Counted from the first letter of the stretch, positions 45,610 to 57,842 are shown. The stretch: 64,000 nucleotides of DNA from Capra hircus (GCF_001704415.2 NW_017189517.1:9435167-9499166), one strand, 5' to 3'. The notes: generated from the sequence alone by a model not told the origin. A program made the numbers and translations.

Positions 45610-46385
45610 TGCTGATCAAAACCACAATGAGCTATCACTTCATACTGGTCAGAATGGCTATCATCATAAAGAACACAAATAGCAAATGTTGCTGAGGATG
45701 TGGAGAACAGGGAACCTTCCTACACTATTGGTGGGAATGTAAATCAGAGCAGCCACTGTGGAAAACAGTATGGTAGTTTCTCAAAAAACTAAAAATAGAA
45801 TGACCATATGACCCAGCAATTTCTCTTATATATCCTAAAAAAACCAGAAACACTCATTTGAAAAGATACATGCACCCCATTGTTCATAGCAGCATTGTTT
45901 ATAATTGCCAACGTGTGGAAGCAACATAAGTGTCCATCAACAGATGAATGGATAAAGAAGATGTGGTTCATATATACAATGGAATACTACTCAGCCATAA
46001 AAAGAATGAAGTTTTGCCATTTGCAGCAACATGGATGGATCTTATGGGTATTATGCTAAGTGAGATAAGTCAGATGGAGAAAGACAAATACTTTATGATA
46101 TCGCTCACATATGGAATCTAAAAAGTACAACAAGCTAGTGAATAAAACAAAAAAGAAGCAGACTCACTGATATAGAGAACAAACTAGTGGTTACCAGTGG
46201 GGAGTGGGAATGGGGGAGGGGCATATAGGGGTGGAGGAGAAGGAGGTACAAACTATTGGGCGTCAGATAGGTTGAAAGATATATTGTACAACACAAGGAA
46301 TATAGGCAACATTTTGTAATAACTGTAGATGGAAATTAACCTTTCAAAAATTTTTTTTAAAAATCAAAAAATAGAAAAAACAATT
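45610..46385 (+). mobile_element. L1 3' end (ORF2 C-terminus and 3' UTR)
   Basis: The phrases 'gatcaaaaccacaatgagct', 'ggtgggaatgtaaatcagag', 'acaatggaatactactcagc' and 'gtattatgctaagtgagata' are followed by a G-rich 3' UTR and an A-rich end. It is inserted in an antisense L1. Confidence 0.92.
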
Positions 46386-47034
46386 AAATGTTACTATGGG
46401 ATTATATGAGACATGTGTGTTCAACTTTTGAAAATTATAAAGAACTATAGAATTTAAAGAATCTTGCATTTAATTAAAAAATTACTGACACTTGTTTTAT
46501 GGCCTAGAATGTGATATTTGTTGGCAAATGTTCCATGTCACATGAAAAGACTGCGCATTCTGCTGTTCTTGGGTAGAGTATAATAATGTCATTTAGGTCA
46601 AGGTAGTTCACAGTGTTTTTCTAAACTACTGTATCTTTGCTGCTTTTCTCTTCACTTTTTATATCAGTTATTGAGGGAAGGTTATCGTAATCTCTAACCA
46701 TCATTATAGGTTTCTCTATTTCTCCTTGCAGTTCTATCCTTCTCCAACTTTCTCCTCATTCTTTTTCAAAATTATCTTGACCATTTTTGATCAGTTATTC
46801 TTACATATGGATTGTAGATTAGCTTATTGAGTGCTATGAAAAACCCATGTTTGGAATCTATTTAAATTCTAGATTATTTGGGAGAAGGAATTCTTATCTT
46901 TATGATACCATGTCTTCTTATCCATGAATACGGTATGTTGCTCTGTTGATTTAGGTCTTCAACTTCCTTTTTATAACTTTTACTATTTTTGTCTGTGAAG
47001 GTTGTACAAAGGAAATGCATGCATCAAATATATA

Positions 47035-47395
47035 CTGAGTCACCATGATGCATCAAGAACTGCTCAGGCTCTGAGAATCCACTGACAAGTAACCAAAAGC
47101 AGACATGGTCCCTGTTCTCCCGTAGCTTGGAAGGGGGGGGGCGGTGTGTGTGTGTGCAGTGAACAGGCACATAATAAAGAAGTAATAAATAAATAGAATA
47201 ATTGCAGAGTGACACATGCTCTGAAGAAAATAAAACAATAATATAATATAGAATGATGGAAGGAAGTTTCATGCATTGAGTAGTCAGGAGAGTTTCTCTA
47301 AGGAGGTAACATTTGAACAAAGACTCAAATGACAAGAGGCCAGCCACAAGAAGTCCTAGGGAAAGAAAAGTGCAGGCAGAGTACGTCAAGTACAA
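47035..47395. repeat. Ancient interspersed repeat, family uncertain
   Basis: 'agacatggtccctgttctcc', 'tctctaaggaggtaacattt' and 'aaaagtgcaggcagagta' form a common old mammalian repeat. A G9/GT low-complexity run is inside it at about 47135. Confidence 0.55.
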
Positions 47396-47439
47396 AGCAT
47401 CTGTTGAGGGAATACAATGATGTCAACAGTCTTAAAAAT

Positions 47440-47625
47440 AATAGCTATTGTTTGTTGACTATGTCACTTGTACTGTGCCAGGCACTATTTTAAGCACCTA
47501 ACTTTCACTGTATCATTATTAATCATTATTGAAGCAGATACCAGCTAGCAAGTGCCAGAACAAGACTTTAAACCCAGGCAGCCTGGATTTCAAGCCTTTT
47601 TTCTTAACCAGTATGCATTGCTAAT
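47440..47625 (-). mobile_element. MIR SINE remnant
   Basis: Reverse MIR: 'gtactgtgccaggcactatt', 'aagtgccagaacaagacttt', 'ttcttaaccagtatgcattg'. Confidence 0.8.
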
Positions 47626-47699
47626 CTTCCCCCCTTAAGCACAGATCAGTGTGGCTGAATTGTATGGGGTAAATTGTGTGAACTGTGTGGTAGAACTTG

Positions 47700-49312
47700 A
47701 GGTTAGGGAAGGAGCATTTTAATAAGACTCCTCTCTAGTGATGCAGATACTTCAGTGACCACACACAGAAAAGAACACAGACTTCAGAGAATTCATTCAG
47801 AAAAGTCACTAAAGAAACATACTACAGCAAACTCTGGGAAGGGAAAGAATCTGATTTCCAGAGTTGCCACATTATATTGTTTAAAATGCTCATTTTGCAA
47901 CAAAAAATTATGAGGCATGCCAAAAAGAAAAACCCAAGAAATTATGGTCCATACACAGGAAAAAATAAAACGAAGAGAAACTGTGTTTGAGAAAGTTCAG
48001 ATATGGTGTTTACTAGACAATGACTAAACATCAGCCATTTTATATATATTTAAGAACTAGAGGCAACCATGTCTAAGGGACTAAATAAGGTATGAGAAAA
48101 AGTCTCCCTAAATATCAATAAAGGGACATAAATAATAAAAAGCAAAGCAAATGGAAATTCTAGAGGTGAAAAGCAGAATAACTGTAATGAAAAAGTCACT
48201 AGAAGAAGTCATCAGCAAATTCGATTAAGCAGAAGAACCAGGGAACATAAGTCAACTGAAATTATTCAGTCTGAGGAACACAGAGAGAAGAATAAAGAAA
48301 AACTGAGCAGAGCTACAAAGAACTCTAAAAATTAAACAATAAGAAAATGAACAATTCAATTGAAAACATGGATAAAAGATCTGAATAGACATCACACCAA
48401 CAGACGGCAAATAAGCATCTGGAAATATGCTCAACATTAGAGAATTAGGTCATTAGGGAAATGCAAATTAAAACAACAAGATACCATTATATACTTAGTA
48501 GAGTGGCCAAAATCCAGAATATTGCAACACCAAAATGCTGCAAAGGAGGCAGAACAACAGTAACATTCATTCATTGCTGGTGGGAATGTAAAATGGGACA
48601 ACAATTTTGGAAGACAGTTTGGTTGATTCTTATAAAACTTAATATTCTTTTACAACATGGTATAGCAATCACCTTCTTGGTATTTACCCAAAGGCGTTGA
48701 AAACTTAGGTCCACACCAAAATCCTACACATGGATGTTTATAGCAGCTTTACTCATCATTGCTAGAACTTGGAAGTAATGAAGGAGTCCTTCAGTAAGTA
48801 AATAATTCAACTGTGCAATGCAATATTATTCAGTGCTAAAAAGAAATGAGCTATCAAGGCATGAAAGGACATGGAACAACTTTAAATGCATATTACTAAG
48901 TGGAAAAAGCCAATCTGGAAAGTCTACATGCTGTATGATTTCAACTATATGACATCTTAAAAAGGCAAAACTATGGAGACAGCAAAAATATCAACGGTTG
49001 TCAGCGGTTAGGTGGGAGGGAGGGGGGTATAAATGGGTAAAGCACAGGAGATTTTTTTACGGTAGTGAAAATATTCTGTACAATATTATTATGGTGGATA
49101 CCTATAATTACATATTTGTAGAATATACAAGAGTGAGCCCTGACATAAACTATGAACTTTGGATGATAATGATGTGTCAATAGAAGTTTGTCGATGTTAA
49201 TAGTGGGAGAGGTTGTACAGGTGGTATATGGAAATTTTGTCTCTTCTGCTTAATTTTGCTGTGAACCTAAAACTGCTTTGAAAATAGTCTATTAGAAAAT
49301 AAAATAAAATTG
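47700..49312 (+). mobile_element. Old L1M-type LINE 3' part
   Basis: The phrases 'aattagggaaatgcaaatt'-like at 48450, 'gctggtgggaatgtaaaatg' and 'tggatgtttatagcagcttt' lead to the terminal 'attttgctgtgaacctaaaa' and 'ctgctttgaaaatagtctat', the usual end of old L1M copies. No long frame remains. Confidence 0.85.
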
Positions 49313-50220
49313 TCTCATGTCTTTTGGATCTCTCTTGTTAAGTATATATGTTTATAGGTGTTTTTTTGGAAAGATGAACACTTTTAGCATTATAAAATAT
49401 CCTTTTTGTCTCTCCTAACAACAGTGGACCCCACTCCAGTACTCTTGTCTGGAAAATCCCATGGGCGGAGGAGCCTGGTAGGCTGCAGTCCATGGGATTG
49501 TGAAGAGTTGGACACGACTGAGCGACTTCACTTTCACTTTTCACTTTCATGCAGTGGAGAAGGAAATGGCATCCCACTCCAGTGTTCTTGCCTGGAGAAG
49601 CCCAGGGATGGGGGAGCCTGGTGGGCTGCCGTCTATGGGGTCGCACAGAGTCGGACACGACTGAAGCAACTTAGCAGCAGCAACAACTTTTTAACTTAAA
49701 GTCTATTTTGTCTCATATTATTGATAGTAGCCATTCCAGTTCTTTTTTGGTTAATGCTTTCATGTGTCTTTTTCTATTTTTTTACTTTCAGCCAACTTGT
49801 GTCTTTAAATCTAAAATATGTCTCTTATAAACAACATATAATTATTTCATGTATTTTGTACCAAATCTGTAAATATTTTCTTTAGAGTGTTTAATTGATT
49901 GACATTTAGAGTAATTGGTGATAACATTCATTTTCCATTTTGACATTTGTTGTCTACATGTTTTCATTTTATTTTGTTTATTCATTCCCCCATTAGTTCT
50001 TTCTTTTATGTTAAATATTTTCTCATCTACTATTTTAACACCTGTGTCATTTACCTATGGTAATTTTTGAGTTATCTTTTTAGTGATTTCCCTGGGAATT
50101 GCAATTAACATTTTACCATAACAATCTAGTTTAGATTAATACCAATTAAATTTCAATATTACATCAAATAAAACTTTGATCCTCATATCTCCTTTCCTCC
50201 TTCCCTTTTTTGTGATGCTA
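49313..50220 (-). mobile_element. Old L1 LINE, antisense part
   Basis: 'aaagtctattttgtctcata' and 'gtctttaaatctaaaatatg' followed by 'tctcttataaacaacatat' are antisense L1 ORF2. It may be the further part of the L1 at 44886-47010, separated by later insertions. Confidence 0.75.
49430..49680 (+). mobile_element. BOV-A2 dimeric SINE
   Basis: Forward dimer with the 'cactttcatgcagtggagaa' junction and an AGCAGCAGC tail, inserted in the antisense L1. A short aacaac repeat is on both sides. Confidence 0.93.
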
Positions 50221-50299
50221 CTGTCATACAAATTAAAAGTTTATCTATTGTGCGTCCATCAATTTACACTTACAATTTATTACTTTGTACAGCTGTCTT

Positions 50300-51900
50300 T
50301 TAAAATCAGATAAGAGAAAAAGTATTAACCAACAAAAATACAATTCAATAATAATACTTGGAGACTTCCATACCCATATTCAATAATGTATAGAACTATC
50401 AGACAGGAGATCAAAATGGAAATAGAAGACTTGAGCAGCACTATACACAAACTAGAATAAACACATATCTACAGAGCACTTCATGCAACAGTGGCAGAAC
50501 ACAAATCCTTTTCAAGTACACATGGAATATTTTTTAGGATAAACCAGAGGTTAGGCCATAAAACCATAAACTTAAAAGAATTAAAATTGTAAAATGTACT
50601 CTGACTAAAACGGATAAAATAAAAAATCAATAACAAATATGAGAAATTAAAGAGCACAGTTGTAAATAACCAACAGGTCAAAGAAAAAATTGCAAGGAAG
50701 ATTAGAAAATACTTTGAGATGAACGAAAATGAAGCACAATATATAAAAATTTATGAGATGCAGTGATAACAGTGCTAAGAAGGAAATTTATAGCTGTAAT
50801 ACCTATTTGCCAATATTTTGGTCATCTGATGCAAACTCATTGGAAAAGTTCATGATGCTGGGAAAGATTGAGGACAGAAGGAGAACAGGGCATCAGAGGA
50901 TGAGATGGCTGGATGGCATCACCAATGCAATGGACATGAATTTGGGTAAACTTTGGAAGATGGTGAGGGACAGGGAGGCCTGGCATGCTGCTTTCCATGG
51001 GGTCACAAAGAGTCAGACACGACTGGACGACTGGACAACAATACCTATATTTAAAAAAAAAATCTCAAAATTACTAGCTTAAACTTCCACCTTAAGAAAC
51101 TGTAAAAAAGATCAAACTAAAATCAGAGTAAGTAGAAGGAAGGCAATAATAGAGATTAGAGTAAATAAAATAGAAAACAGAAAAACAATAGAGAAAAACA
51201 ACAAAACTGAAAACTGATTCTTTGAAAAGATCAACAAAATTAACAAATCTTTAGCCATATTGGCCAAGAAAAAAAGTGAGGAGGCTCAGATTCCTAAAAT
51301 CAGGAATAAAACATGATACATTACTATTGACTTCACAAAATAAAAAAGATTATAAGGGAATATTATGAATATGCTAACACATTAGATATCCTACCATATG
51401 ACCTAGCAATTTTTTCCTAGTTATATTCTGAAAAGAACAGAAATGTAAACAACCAAAAAGTCCATCTTACTGATAATCAGATGAACAAAATGTGATCAAC
51501 ACATAAAATGGAATAGTAATCAGCCATAAAAAGGAATGAAGTAGTGATATATTCTTCAGCATTGAAAGAAGTACATTAAAAACATCATGCTAAGTAAAAG
51601 AAGGCAGACACAGAAAACCACATATTGTATGATTTTATTTATATGAACTCTCTAGAAAAGGCAAATCCATAGAGGCAGAACAAGTATTAGTGTTTTCAAG
51701 GGGCTGGAAGTAGGAAGCAATGGAAAGTGATTGTTAAAGGTATGCTGTTTCTTTGGGGGTGATTAAAATGTTCTGGAATTAAATAGTGGTGATAGGTGCA
51801 TAACATTGTGAATACACCAAAAAGCACTGAATTGTACACTTTAAAAGGGTGAATTGTATGGAATCTGAATGATATCTCAAAAAGTTTTAAATAAACGTAT
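50300..51900 (+). mobile_element. L1M-type LINE, interrupted and deleted
   Basis: 'tattaaccaacaaaaataca' type start, 'ggaaatttatagctgtaata', 'gttgattctttgaaaagatc'-like at about 51205, then a jump at about 51380 to the ORF2 end and 3' UTR ('gcactgaattgtacacttta'). The internal part was deleted. A BovB is inserted at 50807. Confidence 0.85.
50807..51039 (+). mobile_element. BovB 3' fragment inside L1, with TSD
   Basis: 5'-truncated BovB ('ttgccaatattttggtcatc' to 'gactggacgactggacaac'). The 9-mer aatacctat flanks it exactly (50798-50806 and 51040-51048). Confidence 0.95.
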
Positions 51901-52019
51901 AAAGCCAGACTGCCTGGACTTGAATTTCAGCTTTGGACACTCTCATTCACCTTAGCTAAATTATGAATTAGTAACCATGTTAGACTTAATAATTGGTCCT
52001 ACTTCTTCATTACATCAAT

Positions 52020-52934
52020 AGTGGTATACACTCATACCCTTGTCATTTCATTATGGAGAGCAGATTATATTCCCTCCACCTCTTGATTTTGGTCTTGGTC
52101 ATGTGACTTGCTTTAACCAGTAAGATGTTAGAGGACATGATGCCACTTCAACAGTTTAAAATATGCTTGACAACCTAGATGTCCATTGGCAGACAAATGG
52201 ATAAGAAAGCTGTGGTACATATACACAATGGAATATTACTCAGCTATTAAAAAGAATGCATTTGAATGAGTTCTAATGAGGTGGGTGAAACTGGAGCCTA
52301 TTATACAGAGTGAAGTAAGTCAGAAAGAAAAACACCAATATAGTATATTAACACATATATATGGAATTTAGAAAGATGGTAATGATGACCCTATATGCGA
52401 GACAGCAAGAGACACAGATATAAAGAACAGACTTTTGGACTCTGTGGGAGAAGGCGAGGGTGGGATGATTTGAGAGGATAGCATTGAAACATGTATATTA
52501 CCATATGTGAAACCGATCACTAGTGCAGGTTCGATGCATGAGATAGAGTGCTCAGGGCTGGTGTACTGGGATGACCCCGAGGGATGGGATGGGGAGGGAG
52601 GTGGGAGGGGGGTTCAGGATGGGGAACACATGTACACCCATGGTTGATTTATGTCAATGTATGGCAGAAACCACTACAATATTGTAAAGTAATTCAATTC
52701 CAATTAAAATAAAAAATAAAATACGCTCGAGCAGTTGGACTTGCTCTCTTGTGATTCTGCCACTGTATGAGAAGAACAAACCACTAATAGCTGGTGGTCC
52801 TCCATCTTGGGCCCTTCAATGAGCCACATGGAGCAGGTGGCCCCATTGACCAGCCAACTTGAAAGCAAGAAATAAATGTTTATTACTAAATGCCAATGAG
52901 ATCTGGTGGCTGTATGTTACATTGCTAAAGATGA
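52020..52934. repeat. Ancient repeat split by a young L1
   Basis: Left part about 52020-52156 ('ggtcttggtcatgtgacttg'), right part about 52731-52934 ('aaataaatgtttattactaa', 'tgccaatgagatctggtgg'). The phrases resemble an old LTR or DNA element, family uncertain. Continuity across the L1 insertion is likely. Confidence 0.5.
52171..52716 (+). mobile_element. L1_BT-type LINE, 3' truncated copy
   Basis: Typical bovine L1 3' part: 'gtggtacatatacacaatgg', 'ggttcgatgcatgagataga', G-rich run, 'cactacaatattgtaaagta' and 'attccaattaaaataaaa'. Flanking 14-mers with two transition differences (52157-52170 and 52717-52730) are its target duplication. Confidence 0.92.
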
Positions 52935-53250
52935 GCGTGGCACTAGTGGTAAAGAACCCACCTGCCAATGCAGGAGACATGAGGGAGTTAAGTCCTTGGT
53001 CGTGTTATGTGTACTCTGTGGGTCAGCTCCATTTCTGTTCAACCTGTCTTTATTCTCCAATCCCATATGAAAGAATGTCCCTTCTCTCAAACATGGGTTT
53101 GATTTCTGGGTTGGGAGGATCCCCTGGAGGAGGGCATGGTAACCCACTTCAGTATTTTTGCCCGGAAAATCTGATGGACAGAGGAGCCTGGTGGGCTGTA
53201 GTCCATGGGGTTGCAAAGAGTCAGACACAACTGAAGAGATTTAGCACGCA
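52935..53250 (+). mobile_element. Bov-tA SINE carrying a pasted-in segment
   Basis: Head 'agcgtggcactagtggtaaa' to 'caggagacatgag' (52935-52983), then about 112 bp of foreign sequence, then the SINE resumes with 'gggtttgatttctgggttgg' (53095) and runs to a 'gcacgcacacatgcac' tail. SINE numbering is continuous across the gap. Confidence 0.88.
52991..53092 (+). repeat. Local duplication, copy inside the SINE
   Basis: About 102 bp matching 53329-53430 at roughly 90 per cent by eye. The last 30 or so bases ('cccatatgaaagaatgtccc' onward) are identical. The other copy stands in unique sequence. Confidence 0.9.
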
Positions 53251-53328
53251 CACATGCACACATGCAAAGATGACAAACATATGAACAAATAATCCAAGGG
53301 TTTGGGTGGTTTACAATCACAAAGGTTT

Positions 53329-53430
53329 AGTTCTTGGTTGTATTATGTGTACTGTGTGGGTCAGCTCGTTCTGTTCCATCTGTCTCCATTCTCGAATCCC
53401 ATATGAAAGAATGTCCCTTCTCTCAAACAC
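53329..53430 (+). repeat. Local duplication, likely source copy
   Basis: Partner of 52991-53092, in the same orientation, about 340 bp downstream. It is not flanked by SINE sequence, so it is probably the original. Confidence 0.9.
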
Positions 53431-53639
53431 TGTTGGGCTTATGGATAAAGAGGAAAATGAACACAGTGAGCTCTGAGCTGACTTTAAGGCTTTTGTTCAA
53501 AACATTTTACTTCTGTTCATATGTCACAGGACAATGCAAGTTACGTGGCCAACCTGAATGTAAATGGAGAAAGGAAGGCACCACAAGTAACACAGCTGAG
53601 ATTGATGCCAACAGGGAGGAGCACCTAATATTTTAAACA

Positions 53640-53830
53640 CTAATATAATCCACTGCAGTGACCTTGAGCATGGTATTTGACCTCTTTGTGTTTTGGTTCT
53701 CTCATCTTTAAAGTGGGAGCAATAATAGAACCTACCTCACAGGTAGCTTATTATAAGGATAGCAAGACTTCTTCTGGTAAAGCACTTAAAACAGTGCCTG
53801 ATATACTAAACACTATATGTTAAATAGAAA
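53640..53830 (+). mobile_element. MIR SINE remnant
   Basis: 'gtgaccttgagcatggtatt', 'ctcatctttaaagtgggagc', 'acctacctcacaggtagctt', 'gcacttaaaacagtgcctga'. Confidence 0.85.
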
Positions 53831-54466
53831 TAAATCCAAGGTTCACCCATGCCATTGTTTCCTCTTGCCATGGTGAAAATCATGCATTCACCCCTTCATC
53901 ATCACATGCCAAAAGGAAAAGTACTTTATTTACCGGCATTTAAAACAAGACACTTCTATTTTTCAGAGTCTGTGCTTTTAAAATGAAGCCTTAAAAAGTT
54001 GTGTCATTGCTTAAACTCAGTGAAAGACGTTTCTATCATGGGCTTTGCAGCCAGATTAGTTCTTGTCTGGAGAAGGGGAGAAGAGTTCTGTGTGGTAGGA
54101 ACAGGACAGCAGGTGGTAGTAGCATGAAACAGAAGAAAAGCTTCCTGGCTGGAAAAAGACGGCAGCCAAAAGAGGCCCCAAAGCTGCTTCTGGCTACGAT
54201 GGGAAGAGCATCGTGGGAACTCAGGTGTCTAAGCTGCTGTCTGAGTTGACAGTACCCTTGGAATAAAAGGATTTCTAGTCACATTATGCCTTTTTTTCTC
54301 TTTTCCTGCTATACTCTGAGTGCTCACTGTGTATTTTGATTGAAATACTCTGCTCACTCAGCATGCCTGTTAATGCCCTTCAGGAGCACTGAACACACAC
54401 CTGGGATTTGCTAAAAGCATTCAAACTTTTTCCCCTCACTTTCTTCCTGAGTTTAGTTGAGGTTTG
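53831..54466. other. Unassigned
   Basis: No gene or repeat recognised. The 82-codon frame at 54001-54249 has no recognisable feature. Confidence 0.4.
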
Positions 54467-54535
54467 ACAGAAAACAACAAAATTCTGTGAAGCAATTATC
54501 CTTCAATTAAAAAATAAATTAATTTTAAAAAAAAG
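54467..54535 (+). mobile_element. L1_BT 3' tip
   Basis: 'gtgaagcaattatccttcaa' and 'ttaaaaaataaattaatttt' with an A tail: an extreme 5'-truncated L1_BT insertion of about 60 bp. Confidence 0.65.
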
Positions 54536-54812
54536 GCTGCAGAAGAGTTTAGTCATAGATGGAAACTCTCTGAAGAATTGTACTTTATAGGTAACATTGA
54601 AAACTATAATAAAAAATTACCAGACCCCCTCCAAAAAGAAAAAAGCAGTAATCGATACACACCTGAAAATAAATTGGGGGAAAAAATGTAATGACAGACA
54701 AATGCAGCCTGTTCAGTACAGTGTCCAATTCCTATCAAAATAACAACTACTTGTGTGAAGATTGAGAAAGGAAAGTTCTGAATATCTTTTCTTACTGACC
54801 CTGCCTTGCACA
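54536..54812. other. Unassigned
   Basis: No gene or repeat recognised. Confidence 0.35.
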
Positions 54813-55547
54813 AGTTCAGTTCAGTCGCTCAGTCGTGTCCGACTCTTTGCGACCCCATGAATTGCAGCACACCAGGCCTCCCTGTCCATCACCAGCTCCC
54901 AGAGTTCACTCAAATTCACGTCCATCGAGTCAGTGATGCCATCCAGCCATCTCATCCTCAGTCGTCCCCTTCTCCTCCTGCCCCCAATCCCTCCCAGCAT
55001 CAGAGTCTTTTCCAATCAGTCAACTCTTCGCATGAGGTGGCCAAAGTACTGGAGCTTCAGCTTTAGCATCATTCTTTACAAAGAAATCCCAGGGCTGATC
55101 TCCTTCAAAATGGACTGGTTGGATCTCCTTGCAGCCCAAGAGACTCTCAAGAGTCTTCTCCAACACCACAGTTCAAAAGCATCAATTCTTTGGCGCTCAG
55201 CCTTCTTCACAGTCCAACTCTCACATCCATACATGACTACTGGAAAAACCATAGCCTTGACTAGACGGACCTTAGTCGGCAAAGTAATGTCTCTGGTTTT
55301 GAATATACTATCTAGGTTGGTCATAACTTTTCTTCCAAGGAGTAAGCGTCTTTTAATTTCATGGCTGCAGTCACTATCTGCAGTGATTTTGGAGCCCCCC
55401 AAAATAAAGTCTGACACTGTTTCCGCTGTTTCCATCTATTTCCCATGAAGTGATGGGACCAGATGCCATGATCTTCGTTTTCTGAATGTCGAGCTTTAAG
55501 CCAACTTTTTCGCTCTCCTCTTTCACTTTCATTAAGAGGCTTTTTAA
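54813..55547 (-). mobile_element. BovB 3' fragment
   Basis: Reverse BovB, tail at the left ('agttcagttcagtcgctcag'), truncated inside the RT domain just past 'tttcattaagaggcttttta'. An antisense frame of 119 codons (55076-55435) is still open in the ORF2 C-terminal part. Confidence 0.95.
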
Positions 55548-55808
55548 TAAATGCCCATGATATTACACTTCTCATTAAGTACTTCCTATATCTTTTATTT
55601 GTATGCCCTGGGGTTTTTAAGGTGACTTCCAGTCCTGGAGATTCTATACAGGGTATAAGTATAATATAAAGCTTCACTGTGAGAGTGGTTAGGGAGGAGG
55701 TGATCTCAAGTTCCTCTGTCTCTAAACACTTATGTTGTACAGTCTTAAATTAGAATGAGTTGAACCATTTTCCAGCTTAGCCAGAAAGGTTTACTCTATT
55801 TCTTTCTT

Positions 55809-57385
55809 TTTTAAAAAAATTATTTATTTATTTTAATTGGAAGCTAATTACTTTACAATATTGTAGTGGGTTTTGCCATGCATTGACATGAATCAGCCAT
55901 GGGTATACATATGTCCCCCATCCTGAACCCCCCTCCCACCTCCCTCCCCATCCCATCCCTCAGCGTTGTCCCAGTGTACTGGCTTTGAGTGCCCTGTTTC
56001 ATGCATCGAACTTGGACTGGTCATCTATTTCAGATATGTTTCACATACATGTTTCAATGCTATTCTCTCCAACCATCCCACCCTCGCCTTCTCCCACAGA
56101 GTCCAAAAGTCTGTTCTTTATATCTGTGTCTCTTTTGCTGTCTTGCATACAGGGTTATTGTTACCATCTTTCTAAATTCCATATATATGTGTTAGTATAC
56201 TGTATTGGTGTTTTTCTTTCTGGCTTACTTCACTCTGTATAATAGGCTCCAGTTTCATCCACCTCATTAGAACTGATTCAAATGCATTCTTTTTAATGGC
56301 TGAGTAATATTCCATTGTTTATATGTTCCACAGCTGTCTTATCCATTCGTCTGCTGATGGACATCTAGGTTGCTTCCATGTCTTAGCTATTGTAACAGTG
56401 CTGCGATGAACATTGGGGTACACTTGTCTCTTTCAATTCTGGTTTCCTCTGTGTGTATGCCCAGCAGTGGGGTTGCTGGGTCACATGGCAGTTCTATTTC
56501 TAGGTTTGTAAGGAATTTCCACGCTGTTCTCCATAGTGGCTATACTAGTTTGCATTCCAACCAACAGTGTAAGAGGGCTCCCTTTTCTCCACACCCTCTC
56601 CAGCATTTATTGTTTGTAGAGTTTTAGATAGCAGCCATTCTGACCAGCATGAGATGGTACCTCATTGTGGTTTTGATTTGCATTTCTCTGATAATGAGTG
56701 ATGTTGAGCATCTTTTCATGTGTTTGTTAGCCATCTGTATGTCTTCTTTGGAGAAATGTCTGTTTAGTTCTTTGGCCCATTTTTTGATTGGGTTGTTTAT
56801 TTTTCTGCAAGTGAGCTGCAGGAGTTGCTTGTATATTTTTTAGATTAATTCTTTGTCAGTTGCTTCGTTTGCTATTATTTTCTCCCATTCTGAAGGCTGT
56901 CTTTTCACCTTGCTTATAGTTTCTTTCATTGTGCAAAAGCTTTTAAATTTAATTAGGTCCCATTTGTTTGTTTTTGCTTTTATTTCCATTACTCTGGGAG
57001 GTGGGTCACAGAGGATCCTGCTGTGACTTATGCCAGAGAGTGTTTTGCCTGTATTTTCCTCTAGGAGATTTATAGTTTCTGGTCTTACCTTTATATCTTT
57101 AATCCACTTTAGGTTTATTTTTGTGTATGGTGTTAGAAAGTGTTCTAGTTTCATTCTTTTACAGGTGGTTGACCAGTTTTCCCAGCACCACTTGTTAAAG
57201 AGATTGTCTTTTCTCTATTGTATATTTTTGCCTCCTTTGTCAAAGATAAGGTGTCCATAGGTGCGTGGATTTGTCTCTGGGCTTTCTATTTTGTTTCAGT
57301 GATCTATATTTCTGTCTTTGTGCCATACTGTCTTGATGACTGTAGCTTTGTAGTATAGCCTGAACTCTATTTCTGTAGACCAGAT
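55809..57385 (-). mobile_element. L1_BT LINE, 5'-truncated
   Basis: Reverse bovine L1 of about 1.6 kb: 3' UTR at the left ('ttaattggaagctaattact', C-rich run at 55930), ORF2 C-terminal half to the right. The minus frame 56840-57154 encodes the L1 ORF2 residues NKWDLIKFKSFCTMKETI and PSEWEKIIANEATDKELI. Stops elsewhere make it inactive. Confidence 0.94.
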
Positions 57386-57454
57386 TCATATGCCACAGAC
57401 TCTACCTATCTCTCCAGTCCAGAGAGCTGACAGTAAGGCTACAGTAACTGACAT

Positions 57455-57610
57455 AGCTGACATCCATTGAGCATTTTTACCATATGTCAAGCACATGTAC
57501 TATTTCACTGAATCTTCTCAATTAGTTAGAATTCATCATCTCCATTTTACAAATGAAGAAACCTAAGTCCCCAAAGCTAATGTAAATTGTCCAAAATTAG
57601 AATATAGCAT
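57455..57610 (-). mobile_element. MIR SINE remnant
   Basis: Reverse MIR: 'ccattgagcatttttaccat', 'ccattttacaaatgaagaaa', 'taaattgtccaaaattagaa'. It lies head to head with the next MIR. Confidence 0.75.
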
Positions 57611-57611
57611 T

Positions 57612-57842
57612 GACTGAGAGCATAGATTCTGAAATTAGCTTGGTCTGAATTCTGACTTTGCTGCTTACTAGCTGTTTTAACTTGTTTAATTTATTTGCCC
57701 TTCCTGTACCTCACTTTTCTTATCTTTGAAAAGAAGATGCTATTGACAGTTCCTAACTCATAAGATTTTTATGAGAATTAAATGAGTTAATCAAAAGATT
57801 TCATTATGAACTGTGCATAGCACATAGTAATTATCATAAAAA
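57612..57842 (+). mobile_element. MIR SINE remnant
   Basis: Forward MIR: 'gcatagattctgaaattagc', 'gactttgctgcttactagct', 'tatgagaattaaatgagtta', 'tgtgcatagcacatagtaat'. Confidence 0.85.

Larger units (their letters stand above)
44886..47010 (-). mobile_element. Old L1 LINE, interrupted twice
   Basis: Antisense L1 ORF2 text: 'attgattttctctattgttt' at about 45215, and at about 46500 'ggcctagaatgtgatatttg' then 'attctgctgttcttgggtag'. A Bov-tA (44974-45197) and a plus-strand L1 (45610-46385) are inserted in it. Confidence 0.8.

Noticed and set aside
8559..49680. Dispersed repeated units as a CRISPR-like or satellite array
   Set aside because: The repeats are BOV-A2/Bov-tA SINEs scattered in both orientations with their own target duplications. 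There is no regular spacing.
54813..55547. 171- and 119-codon frames on both strands
   Set aside because: They are the sense and antisense frames of a BovB ORF2 C-terminal fragment.
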